A stretch of DNA of 64,000 nt from positions 6,759,724 through 6,823,723 of the forward strand of contig NZ_CP135918.1 in the NCBI RefSeq assembly GCF_032393985.1. The letters run 5' to 3'. Each line of letters begins with the position of its first letter. Position 1 is the stretch's first letter. Position numbers and translations under genes: made by a program. The notes under the pieces were generated by a model, which saw only the letters and a list, made by a program, of their open reading frames with translations, did no database searches and was not told the DNA's origin. Shown here piece by piece: positions 49,420 through 57,362 of this stretch. This DNA comes from Fischerella sp. JS2 (GTDB lineage Bacteria > Cyanobacteriota > Cyanobacteriia > Cyanobacteriales > Nostocaceae).

Positions 49420-49857
49420 ATGTCTCCTAAACCTAAAGCGCCTGTTAATTTTGTAAAATCCTGTGACTGGCCGATTGAACAATTACCAGGATTATCTCAA
49501 CAAGAAGTATCTCAACTGCAAAACTGCGGTATTGCCACTACAAAAGCGCTAATTGAACAAAGTCAAACTCTTCAGGCTAAAGTAAAACTTGCCAATAAAC
49601 TGCAAATAAATCTTCAGTATGTCAATAAATGGGTAGCATTAGCAGATTTAGCGCGGATTCCTAGCGTTGGTACTCAGTATTGTGGCTTGTTACTTCATGC
49701 TGGTGTCGGTTCTGTAGCCTTGCTGGCGACTCTTCCCACTCACAGATTACACAAACAAATTTTGCGCTTGCAGGTAGCGACAATGCAACGGCGGGATTTA
49801 TGTCCTTCTGTTGAACAAGTACAGCAGTGGGTTCAACAAGCTCAAGCGATCGCCTAA
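49420..49857 (+). CDS. DUF4332 (helix-hairpin-helix-like) protein
   Basis: The 145-aa protein shows the DUF4332 pattern: a first helix-hairpin-helix (IEQLPGLSQQEVSQLQNCGIATTKALIEQ), LQYVNKWVALADLARIPSVGTQYCGLLLHAGV as a second, and a helical C-terminus with VATMQRRDLCPSVEQVQQWVQQA. HhH motifs suggest non-specific nucleic acid binding. Its last four bases overlap the end of the convergent TetR gene. Confidence 0.8.
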   Translation: MSPKPKAPVNFVKSCDWPIEQLPGLSQQEVSQLQNCGIATTKALIEQSQTLQAKVKLANKLQINLQYVNKWVALADLARIPSVGTQYCGLLLHAGVGSVALLATLPTHRLHKQILRLQVATMQRRDLCPSVEQVQQWVQQAQAIA

Positions 49858-50468
49858 TCTTTGGCTACTACACCATTGAGAAAAATATCAGCGAGTCCTT
49901 CTGCCATTTGCTGCATTTGTTGAGGGGAAGCATCAGGTTCCATGAGGGTATTGTGAGAAAAGCCTGCGATCGCAAACATTCCCAAGAAGACTTTCGCCAC
50001 CAATTTGGCATCCATTTGGCGATAAATGCCTTTATCCATTGCGGTTTGGAAAAAGGCTTCGGCAACATCAGTCATTTTATCAATCACTTCTGACTGGATG
50101 CGATCACGCAAATCTGGGTGAAATTGTGCCTCCATGAAACACACCCGCATCAAGTCGGCACTTTTTTGCATGTTCCACATCCGGCGGCGCATTACCTGTG
50201 CCACAGCTTTATAACTGCCCATTTCACTTAATTCTGTCAGCAGATCGGTGAGAATCTCCACCCAGCCAGCAGTCGCTACCTCTACCAAAATGGCCTTTTT
50301 ATTCGGAAAATGACGAAATAGCGTCCCTTCCGCGACTCCTGCTGCTTGTGCTAAGTCGCGGGTGGTGGTGCCATCAAATCCCTGAGAGGCAAACAAGCGC
50401 CGTGCTGCCTGTAAAATACGGCCACGGGTTTGTGCCTCTGATGGCGGAGGAGAATTAAAAACACGCAT
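49854..50468 (-). CDS. TetR-family transcriptional regulator
   Basis: The 204-aa protein has the TetR HTH at about 12-60 (RGRILQAARRLFASQGFDGTTTRDLAQAAGVAEGTLFRHFPNKKAIL) and a helical ligand domain. The operator and ligand are unknown. It is divergent from the M16 peptidase gene, with about 175 bp between the chosen starts, so it may regulate that pair; this is inference from position. Confidence 0.88.
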   Translation of the reverse strand: MRVFNSPPPSEAQTRGRILQAARRLFASQGFDGTTTRDLAQAAGVAEGTLFRHFPNKKAILVEVATAGWVEILTDLLTELSEMGSYKAVAQVMRRRMWNMQKSADLMRVCFMEAQFHPDLRDRIQSEVIDKMTDVAEAFFQTAMDKGIYRQMDAKLVAKVFLGMFAIAGFSHNTLMEPDASPQQMQQMAEGLADIFLNGVVAKD

Positions 50469-50645
50469 AACAGTTATAGTGAAATATCCGGAACAGGACT
50501 CGTAGCATTATTGTCTTACGACAAGTACAAAAAACACAGAAAGCTTAATACAAGATTAACGCTCTACTCGCAAGTACCCCGGGTTTTCAGTAACAAAACT
50601 TTACTTCTAATTTTGCTTATGAATCATGCCAATTTTGGATTGCCA

Positions 50646-52193
50646 ATGTTGAAATACAAAGCAAGTCGTCTGATCGCCATTTTGCTTTTAGCATTGACTT
50701 TGTGGTGGGGATTATCACCAGAAGTTGCTTTCGCTAAAACTCAAACTCTACCAGCCCAAAGCTCAATTCAACCCTATCTGGATCGAGTGATTAAGCAGTT
50801 GACGGAGTTTCGTCTTGATAATGGGATGAAGTTCATTGTCTTAGAACGCCATCAAGCACCAGTTGTTTCTTTTCTTACCTATGCTGATGTCGGTGGTGTT
50901 GATGAACCAGATAAAAAAACTGGTGTAGCCCATTTTTTAGAACATTTAGCATTTAAAGGTACGACGAGAATTGGTACAAAAGACTACAAAGCAGAAAAGC
51001 CCTTACTAGACAAGTTGGATCAACTAGCTGCCCAAATTGAAATTGCCCAAGCTGGCGGCAACAAAGATGAAGTGGCTAAATTGACAACGCAATTTGAGCA
51101 AGTAGAAGCACAAGCAGCCAAACTTGTCAATCAAAATGAATTGGGACGAATTGTGGAACAGGCAGGAGGTGTAAATTTAAATGCTAATACCTCCACAGAA
51201 GCCACTCGTTATTTTTACAGCTTTCCTGCTAACAAATTGGAATTGTGGATGTCGCTGGAATCAGAACGTTTTCTTGAACCTGTGTTTCGGGAGTTTTATA
51301 AAGAAAAAAATGTGATTTTGGAAGAACGACGCCTACGGGTAGACAATTCTCCGATTGGACTGATGTTAGAAAAGTTTATCGATACAGCTTTTCAAGTCCA
51401 TCCCTACAGGCGTCCAATCATTGGTTATGACGAAGATATCCGTAACTTGACACGGCAAGATGTGCAAAAGTTTTTCGATGCCTACTATGCACCGAGTAAT
51501 TTAACTATGGCTGTTGTGGGAGATGTCAACCCGAACGAAGTTAAAAGACTAGCGCAAATCTACTTTGGACGCTACAAAGCTAAACCTAAAGCTGTGGCAA
51601 AACTGCCAGTAGAACCGCCACAAAAACAAACGCGAGAAGTGAGTGTCAAGTTAAATTCTCAACCTTGGTATTTGGAAGGTTATCATCGTCCGGCACTGAC
51701 CCATCCAGATGATGCTGTGTATGAAATTATTGGTAGTTTGCTCAGTGATGGACGGACATCACGTCTGTATAAATCTTTAGTAGAAAAACAGCAATTAGCA
51801 CTTTCTGCCCAAGGTTTTAGTGGTTTTCCCGGTGATAAGTATCCGAATTTGATGTTATTTTATGCTCTCACGGCTCCGGGTCATACGGTTGATGAAGTCG
51901 CGGTCGCTTTACGCCAGGAAATTGACAAACTCAAGACTGAACCTGTGTCAACTATGGAATTAGATCGAGTCAAAACTAAAGCGAGGGCAGAATTGTTGCG
52001 ATCGCTTGATTCTAATATGGGCATGGCGCAGCAGTTGTTGGAGTATGAGGTGAAAACTGGTTCTTGGCGAAATTTATTTAAGCAGTTGGACAAATTGGAA
52101 GCTGTGACGGCTGCGGATGTTCAGCGAGTAGCAAAGGCAACTTTTACTGCCGAAAATCGCACAATTGGTAAGCTGTTGTCACAACAGGGATGA
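50646..52193 (+). CDS. M16 family zinc peptidase, active subunit
   Basis: I chose the ATG at 50646 (MLKYKASRLIAILLLALTLWWGLSPEVAFA), which gives a clean signal peptide; an ATG at 50619 and a TTG at 50511 are alternatives. The mature protein has the inverted zinc motif HFLEHLAFKG (HxxEH) and the downstream Glu. The region FYSFPANKLELWMSLESERF and a second M16 half (VVGDVNPNEVKRLAQIYFG, GYHRPALTHPDDAVYEII) follow. Like processing peptidases, it probably works with the HxxEH-less partner 124 bp downstream in the periplasm. The product is 515 aa. Confidence 0.88.
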   Translation: MLKYKASRLIAILLLALTLWWGLSPEVAFAKTQTLPAQSSIQPYLDRVIKQLTEFRLDNGMKFIVLERHQAPVVSFLTYADVGGVDEPDKKTGVAHFLEHLAFKGTTRIGTKDYKAEKPLLDKLDQLAAQIEIAQAGGNKDEVAKLTTQFEQVEAQAAKLVNQNELGRIVEQAGGVNLNANTSTEATRYFYSFPANKLELWMSLESERFLEPVFREFYKEKNVILEERRLRVDNSPIGLMLEKFIDTAFQVHPYRRPIIGYDEDIRNLTRQDVQKFFDAYYAPSNLTMAVVGDVNPNEVKRLAQIYFGRYKAKPKAVAKLPVEPPQKQTREVSVKLNSQPWYLEGYHRPALTHPDDAVYEIIGSLLSDGRTSRLYKSLVEKQQLALSAQGFSGFPGDKYPNLMLFYALTAPGHTVDEVAVALRQEIDKLKTEPVSTMELDRVKTKARAELLRSLDSNMGMAQQLLEYEVKTGSWRNLFKQLDKLEAVTAADVQRVAKATFTAENRTIGKLLSQQG

Positions 52194-52262
52194 GGGACAC
52201 GGAGGACACGGAGGACAAGGGAGACAAGGGAGACACGGGAAAAGGTACACCCTTATTCCCCT
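52190..52262. repeat. GGAGACAAG / GGACACGGA short tandem repeats
   Basis: GGACACGGA (twice), GGACAAGG and GGAGACAAGG (twice) lie in tandem between the two M16 genes. They resemble, in inverse orientation, the GTCTCCCTT array at 12593. Confidence 0.65.
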
Positions 52263-52316
52263 ACACCCCTATTTATTGACTAGCTGGTTTTGACAATAAA
52301 GGACACAAAGTAAGGT

Positions 52317-53825
52317 ATGAAGAGGTATAAAAGAACGGGCAAAAAGCAGATGAAAATCCAAAGTTTGAAATTTAAGGGATTAGTTTATGCAGTGGTTGCT
52401 GCTTTTGCCTTGGTACTTTTAACTTTTAATTTTTCTTGGGCGGCAACAGCAGCGAAGCACTATACAGAGTTAGAGTTTGCACCATTAGCTGAGATTAAGT
52501 TACCGAAGTATGAGCGGTATAAGTTGAATAACGGTATGGTGGTTTATTTGATGGAAAATCACGAATTACCGTTAGTTAATGGTGCAGCGTTGATTGGTAC
52601 TGGCGATCGCTTTGAACCATTAGATAAAGTAGGCTTAGCTCAGATGGTAGGGACGGTGATGCGGACTGGGGGAACTCGTTCTCACACGCCTGATGAGTTA
52701 AATCAGATGTTGGAACAACGGGCAGCTTCGGTAGAGACTGATATTAGTGAAACTAGTGGTACTGCTAGTTTTGAAGCACTGAGTGAAGATGTCGAAACTG
52801 TATTGGGGTTGTTTGCTGAGATCCTGCGTGAACCTATTTTTGCTGAGGATAAACTAGCACTAGCAAAGACGCAAGAGCGGGGTAAGATTTCCCGCCGCAA
52901 TGATGATCCTAATGAAATTGCCCAACGGGAATTTAAGAAATTAGTCTACGGTAAGGAAAGTCCTTATGCCCGTACAACAGAGTATGGGACGTTGGCTAAA
53001 ATTTCTCGTCCAGATTTAGTGAAGTTTTACCAACAGTATTTTTATCCCAACAATATGATTTTGGGGATTGTGGGCGATTTTGATCCTAAAAAGATGAAAT
53101 CCTTGATTCAAGCAAAGTTTGGTGACTGGAAACTCAATCCCAATTTTACTAAACCCCAGTTACCACAAGTTACAGCCAAAGGTGGCGGTGTATTTTTTGT
53201 GAATCAGCCACAACTGACTCAGAGTAGCATTCTCATTGGTCATTTGGGAGGACAATTTAACAATCCTGACTACCCAGCGTTGGATGTGTTAAATGGGGTA
53301 TTAAATGGTTTTGGTGGACGTTTGTTTAATGAAGTGCGATCGCGTCAAGGTTTAGCTTACTCTGTATACGGTTACTGGAGTCCGCGTTATGATTATCCTG
53401 GTGTATTCATTGCTGGTGGACAAACGCGATCGGATGCAACTGTACAGTTTGTGAAGGCTTTGCAAACAGAAATTAAACGTTTACAAACTCAACCAGTCAC
53501 ACCTAAAGAATTGGCTTATGCCAAGGAATCTACTCTCAATTCGTTTGTGTTCAATTTTGAAGACCCCGCGCAAACTTTATCGCGCTTGATGCGATATGAA
53601 TATTATGGCTATCCTTCTGATTTTCTCTTCCGCTATCAAAAAGCAGTAGCAGCAACCACAGCAGCTGATGTCCAAAGAGTTGCACAGAAATACTTGAAAC
53701 CAGATGCGTTAGTAACTTTGGTTGTGGGGAATCAAACGGCAATTAATCCACCTTTGACACAGTTAGCTAAACAAGTAACATCAATAGATGTGACTATTCC
53801 TCGATTACCCCAAGCACAAAGTTAG
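52317..53825 (+). CDS. M16 family protein, probable non-catalytic partner
   Basis: The 502-aa exported protein has a signal-like segment (LVYAVVAAFALVLLTFNFSWA). It is an M16 fold in which the zinc motif HxxEH is replaced (VGLAQMVGTVMRTGG), as in the inactive subunit of two-component M16 peptidases. Other family landmarks remain: SPYARTTEYGTLAKISRPDLVKFYQQYFYPNNMILGIVGDFD, RLFNEVRSRQGLAYSVYGYW. The start may be 52317 or 52350. It follows the catalytic gene directly, so the two should form a heterodimer. Confidence 0.85.
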   Translation: MKRYKRTGKKQMKIQSLKFKGLVYAVVAAFALVLLTFNFSWAATAAKHYTELEFAPLAEIKLPKYERYKLNNGMVVYLMENHELPLVNGAALIGTGDRFEPLDKVGLAQMVGTVMRTGGTRSHTPDELNQMLEQRAASVETDISETSGTASFEALSEDVETVLGLFAEILREPIFAEDKLALAKTQERGKISRRNDDPNEIAQREFKKLVYGKESPYARTTEYGTLAKISRPDLVKFYQQYFYPNNMILGIVGDFDPKKMKSLIQAKFGDWKLNPNFTKPQLPQVTAKGGGVFFVNQPQLTQSSILIGHLGGQFNNPDYPALDVLNGVLNGFGGRLFNEVRSRQGLAYSVYGYWSPRYDYPGVFIAGGQTRSDATVQFVKALQTEIKRLQTQPVTPKELAYAKESTLNSFVFNFEDPAQTLSRLMRYEYYGYPSDFLFRYQKAVAATTAADVQRVAQKYLKPDALVTLVVGNQTAINPPLTQLAKQVTSIDVTIPRLPQAQS

Positions 53826-53868
53826 GTTGATTTCAATACGCTTCGCATAAGACAAATACATTGATATT

Positions 53869-53913
53869 TAAATCATGTAGAAACGTTGCATTGCAGCGTC
53901 TCTGCATGATTTA
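53869..53913. repeat. Long 22-bp hairpin after the M16 pair
   Basis: Arms 53869-53890 and 53892-53913 pair over 22 positions with only wobble mismatches and an almost absent loop. It includes GTAGAAACGTTGCA/TGCAGCGTCTCTGC, the dispersed repeat class with the AGACG...CGTCT core. It may also end transcription of the peptidase operon. Confidence 0.65.
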
Positions 53914-54026
53914 AGAGTTAATTTTTATAAAGTTGAGGTAAATATACTCAACTTCAACTCAGGCGATCCTTTAACCACAATCTACGAGATAATCTCAATG
54001 CTTTGTGAGATTATTATCCATTGTCA

Positions 54027-54866
54027 ATGTCGTTTGATAACCTGTGCAAACTCCTGTCGGAAAAACATCCCGTCACCTTTGCTAGTTGGGTATTAGGAAC
54101 ACCACAAACTGCTGTCACCGTCCTGAAAACCGAATTGAGTATCGAACCGATTCGTGCTGATTACGTCACATTTCTACAATTACAAGAACGTATTCTCCAT
54201 TTAGAGTTTCAAACCAAACTTGAATCCATACCACCTCTACCCCTGCGGATGCTCGATTATTGGGTAAGGTTATATCGGTTATATCGTCTACCGATTACGC
54301 AAGTTGTCGTATTATTGCTTCCTCCGACACCAGAAACAGTCAGTGAAACCGCTTTCAATCTTGAAACCACCCGTCATGAATATCGTGTAATTCGTATCTG
54401 GGAAGAAAACCCGGAACTATTCCTCAATAACCAGGCTTTATTACCATTAGCACCACTGACAGCAACTACTCAACCCCAAGCGTTATTAAAACAAGTTGTG
54501 GAACGAGTTAATCAACTTGAACCACAACAACGGGCAGAAATTTCCGCTTATACCCAAATTTTAGCGGGGTTAAAATATAAAAAAGACTTGATTAGAAACT
54601 TATTTCGGGAGGGTATGATGCGCGAGTCAGTAATTTATCAAGAAATCCTTGCAGAAGGAGAACAACGGGGAGAACAACGAGGACGACAAGAAGGAGAGCG
54701 ATCGCTAATTCTCCGTCAACTGACTCGGCGTGTGGGAGAATTACCGCAACAAATACTAGAACGAATTGAAAATCTCTCTTTAGAACAATTAGAAAATCTT
54801 GGTGAAGCGTTGCTAGATTTTCAGGTTCAAGCAGATTTAGAAACTTGGTTCAGCAAGTTAGATTAG
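54027..54866 (+). CDS. Rpn/PD-(D/E)XK-family putative transposase-like nuclease with DUF4351
   Basis: I chose the ATG at 54027 over the TTG at 54021; this gives 279 aa. The N-terminal Rpn-type PD-(D/E)XK core shows RADYVTFLQLQERILHLEFQTKLE, with the Asp and the E-x-Q motif. RMLDYWVRLYRLY and VVLLLPPTPE follow. The C-terminal DUF4351 helix (LRQLTRRVGELPQQILERIENLSLEQLENLGEALLDF) and a GERxEQRG-type coiled stretch (about 210-232) complete the usual architecture. Members are numerous in cyanobacteria and act as recombination-promoting nucleases in E. coli. It is intact and stands alone. Confidence 0.85.
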   Translation: MSFDNLCKLLSEKHPVTFASWVLGTPQTAVTVLKTELSIEPIRADYVTFLQLQERILHLEFQTKLESIPPLPLRMLDYWVRLYRLYRLPITQVVVLLLPPTPETVSETAFNLETTRHEYRVIRIWEENPELFLNNQALLPLAPLTATTQPQALLKQVVERVNQLEPQQRAEISAYTQILAGLKYKKDLIRNLFREGMMRESVIYQEILAEGEQRGEQRGRQEGERSLILRQLTRRVGELPQQILERIENLSLEQLENLGEALLDFQVQADLETWFSKLD

Positions 54867-54919
54867 TATAGGCACAAAATTAGATATAGATAAACATTAT
54901 CTTCCTGAAATTATTACCT

Positions 54920-56563
54920 GTGACATCATCTGTTTTTTCTGCTGAACGCCTTTTATTCACACCCGCTACCCCTGAAACTAACGCTATTCCCACTATTTTT
55001 GCTTTTCCTAACGAGTACACTGTGGGTATCACTAGCCTTGGCTATCAAATAGTATGGGCGACTTTGGCTATGCGTGCAGATGTACAGGTGAGCCGCCTGT
55101 TTACTGATGTGCATGAATCACTTCCCAAAAAAGCAGAATTACTCGGTTTTTCTGTGTCTTGGGAATTAGATTATGTGAATATTTTGAATTTGCTGGCATC
55201 TTTAGATGTTCCTATCCGCACAGTTAATCGTGATGCTCATCATCCCATAGTTTTTGGTGGTGGGGCTGTCCTCACTGCTAACCCAGAACCTTTTGCTGAT
55301 TTTTTTGATGTCATTCTTTTGGGGGATGGTGAAAATCTGCTTGGTAATTTTATTGATGCTTATAAAGCAGTGAGAAATGCAGATCGGCAAACTCAACTAA
55401 AAGTACTAGCACAAGTACCAGGAATTTATGTTCCGAGTTTGTATGCAGTGGAATATTATGACGTTGATGGCGGAATTAAATCTATTAATCCAATCGCATC
55501 AGAAATTCCGGCTGTAGTGCAAAAGCAAACTTATCGTGGCAATATTTTATCAGCTTCAACGGTAGTAACCGAAAAGGCAGCTTGGGAAAATATTTACATG
55601 GTAGAAGTGGTCAGAAGCTGTCCAGAAATGTGTCGTTTCTGTTTGGCAAGTTATCTCACTTTACCTTTTAGAACTGCGAGTATTGAAGAGTCATTAATCC
55701 CAGCAATTGAGAGAGGTCTAGCTGTGACAAATCGGCTGGGATTACTGGGTGCTTCAGTAACTCAACATCCTGAATTTGAGAATTTATTAAATTACATTAG
55801 TCAGCCAAAATACGATGATGTCCGGTTGAGTATTGCTTCGGTGCGAACTAATACTGTTACGGTACAATTAGCACAAACTTTAGCGAAACGAGATACTAAA
55901 TCTTTGACAATTGCTGTAGAAAGTGGATCAGAAAGATTACGGCAAATTATTAATAAAAAGCTGCACAATCACGAGATTATCCAAGCAGCAATCAATGCTA
56001 AAGCAGGCGGATTAACAGGTTTAAAACTCTACGGGATGGTAGGAATTCCTGGTGAGGAACCAGAGGATTTAGATGCTACTGTCACAATGATGCGCGAAAT
56101 CAAAAAAGCTGCTCCTGGTTTACGGTTAACATTGGGATGCAGTACCTTTGTACCCAAGTCCCATACACCATTTCAATGGTTTGGCGTGAATCGCCAAGCA
56201 GAAAAACGCTTGCAGTTCTTACAAAAACAACTCAAGCCCCAAGGGATAGATTTTCGCCCGGAAAGTTACAATTGGTCTATGATCCAAGCTTTGATATCAA
56301 GGGGCGATCGCAGATTATCACACTTACTAGAACTGACTCGCAACTTTGGGGATTCTCTTGGTAGCTACAAACGTGCCTTTAAGGAACTCAAAGGGAAACT
56401 ACCTGATTTAGATTTTTATGTTCATGCCAATTGGTCGAGTGAGCAAATCTTACCTTGGTATCATTTACATGGGTCTCTACCACAGTCTACTCTGCAAAAG
56501 CATCTAGCAGAAGCCACAAGTCAGTTTAAACCATCTGAGCAATTGCTAACTGTTAATGGTTGA
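54920..56563 (+). CDS. B12-binding-domain radical SAM protein
   Basis: The 547-aa protein starts at a GTG. A Rossmann-like cobalamin-binding-type N-terminus (about 20-150) is followed by the radical SAM motif CPEMCRFC (C-x3-C-x2-C, about 230-240) and the rest of the SAM barrel. The latter has IAVESGSERLRQIINKKL and GLKLYGMVGIPGEEPEDLD. The substrate is unknown; family members alter tetrapyrroles, lipids or peptides. It is followed closely by a small CPXCG protein and an SRPBCC protein on the same strand. Confidence 0.88.
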   Translation: MTSSVFSAERLLFTPATPETNAIPTIFAFPNEYTVGITSLGYQIVWATLAMRADVQVSRLFTDVHESLPKKAELLGFSVSWELDYVNILNLLASLDVPIRTVNRDAHHPIVFGGGAVLTANPEPFADFFDVILLGDGENLLGNFIDAYKAVRNADRQTQLKVLAQVPGIYVPSLYAVEYYDVDGGIKSINPIASEIPAVVQKQTYRGNILSASTVVTEKAAWENIYMVEVVRSCPEMCRFCLASYLTLPFRTASIEESLIPAIERGLAVTNRLGLLGASVTQHPEFENLLNYISQPKYDDVRLSIASVRTNTVTVQLAQTLAKRDTKSLTIAVESGSERLRQIINKKLHNHEIIQAAINAKAGGLTGLKLYGMVGIPGEEPEDLDATVTMMREIKKAAPGLRLTLGCSTFVPKSHTPFQWFGVNRQAEKRLQFLQKQLKPQGIDFRPESYNWSMIQALISRGDRRLSHLLELTRNFGDSLGSYKRAFKELKGKLPDLDFYVHANWSSEQILPWYHLHGSLPQSTLQKHLAEATSQFKPSEQLLTVNG

Positions 56564-56615
56564 TGATAAGAAGATTATTCATTAGCTATTAGCAATCCAA
56601 ATTCAAAATTGATAA

Positions 56616-56804
56616 ATGCAAACTACAGCAGAGTTTTATTGTGCTTATTGTGGGGAACCAAGTCTGACTTTTATTGACTTGAGTGCAGGGGGACAGCAAT
56701 CTTATGTGGAAGATTGTCAGGTTTGCTGTTGTCCCAATATTTTATATATTCGTGTCGATGAAGAGACTTTGGAAATTGAGATTGATACTGAATATGAAGG
56801 CTAA
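56616..56804 (+). CDS. CPXCG-motif cysteine-rich protein (62 aa)
   Basis: The 62-aa product has two pairs of cysteines (FYCAYCGEP and DCQVCCCPNI) and an acidic C-terminus (VDEETLEIEIDTEYEG), the pattern of the small CPXCG family. It probably binds zinc or iron. It lies between the radical SAM gene and the SRPBCC gene with short gaps, likely in one transcript. Confidence 0.85.
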   Translation: MQTTAEFYCAYCGEPSLTFIDLSAGGQQSYVEDCQVCCCPNILYIRVDEETLEIEIDTEYEG

Positions 56805-56822
56805 ATTTTGAGGTTGTTCTCA

Positions 56823-57272
56823 ATGCTGGACTATAAGTACTCCTCAGTGATTAATGCACCCGTAGAAGTGGTTTGGCGATTTCATGAAAGGCCAGATGTT
56901 TTGCAACTGCTTACCCCACCTTGGCAACCTGTACAAGTCATGCGTCGCGAGGGAGGGTTGGGTGTAGGTGCTGTGACGGAATTTCGGCTTTTTTTGGGGC
57001 CATTGCCTTTGCGTTGGTTGGCACGTCATACCGAATACGAAGAATATCATTTATTTACTGATGAACAAATATCTGGCCCCTTCGATTATTGGGTGCATCG
57101 GCATCGATTTGAAACGGAAAATGGTAAAACTAGGTTAACTGATGAAATTTCTTTTTCTTTACCTGGTGGAGATCCAGTCGAATTTTTGGGTGGTTGGTTG
57201 GTTAATGTGCAACTAGAAGCAATGTTTCGCTATCGCCATCACATCACGAGACGAGAGTGTGAGGGAAGATGA
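56823..57272 (+). CDS. SRPBCC (START-like) family protein
   Basis: I chose the ATG at 56823 over the TTG at 56808; this gives 149 aa. The hydrophobic-ligand helix-grip fold shows as YKYSSVINAPVEVVWRFHERPDVLQLLTPPW and FGPFDYWVHRHRFE-like strands ending with a long C-terminal helix (VEFLGGWLVNVQLEAMFRYRHH). The ligand is unknown. It is the last gene of the short operon. Confidence 0.85.
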   Translation: MLDYKYSSVINAPVEVVWRFHERPDVLQLLTPPWQPVQVMRREGGLGVGAVTEFRLFLGPLPLRWLARHTEYEEYHLFTDEQISGPFDYWVHRHRFETENGKTRLTDEISFSLPGGDPVEFLGGWLVNVQLEAMFRYRHHITRRECEGR

Positions 57273-57362
57273 GGTGGGAGGAGACAGATGCTCCCCAGGT
57301 GTGACCTTCCTACCTCCCTATTGCCTCTAATCCCCGCCAGGGGTCGGTGAGTTCCCCGGTCT

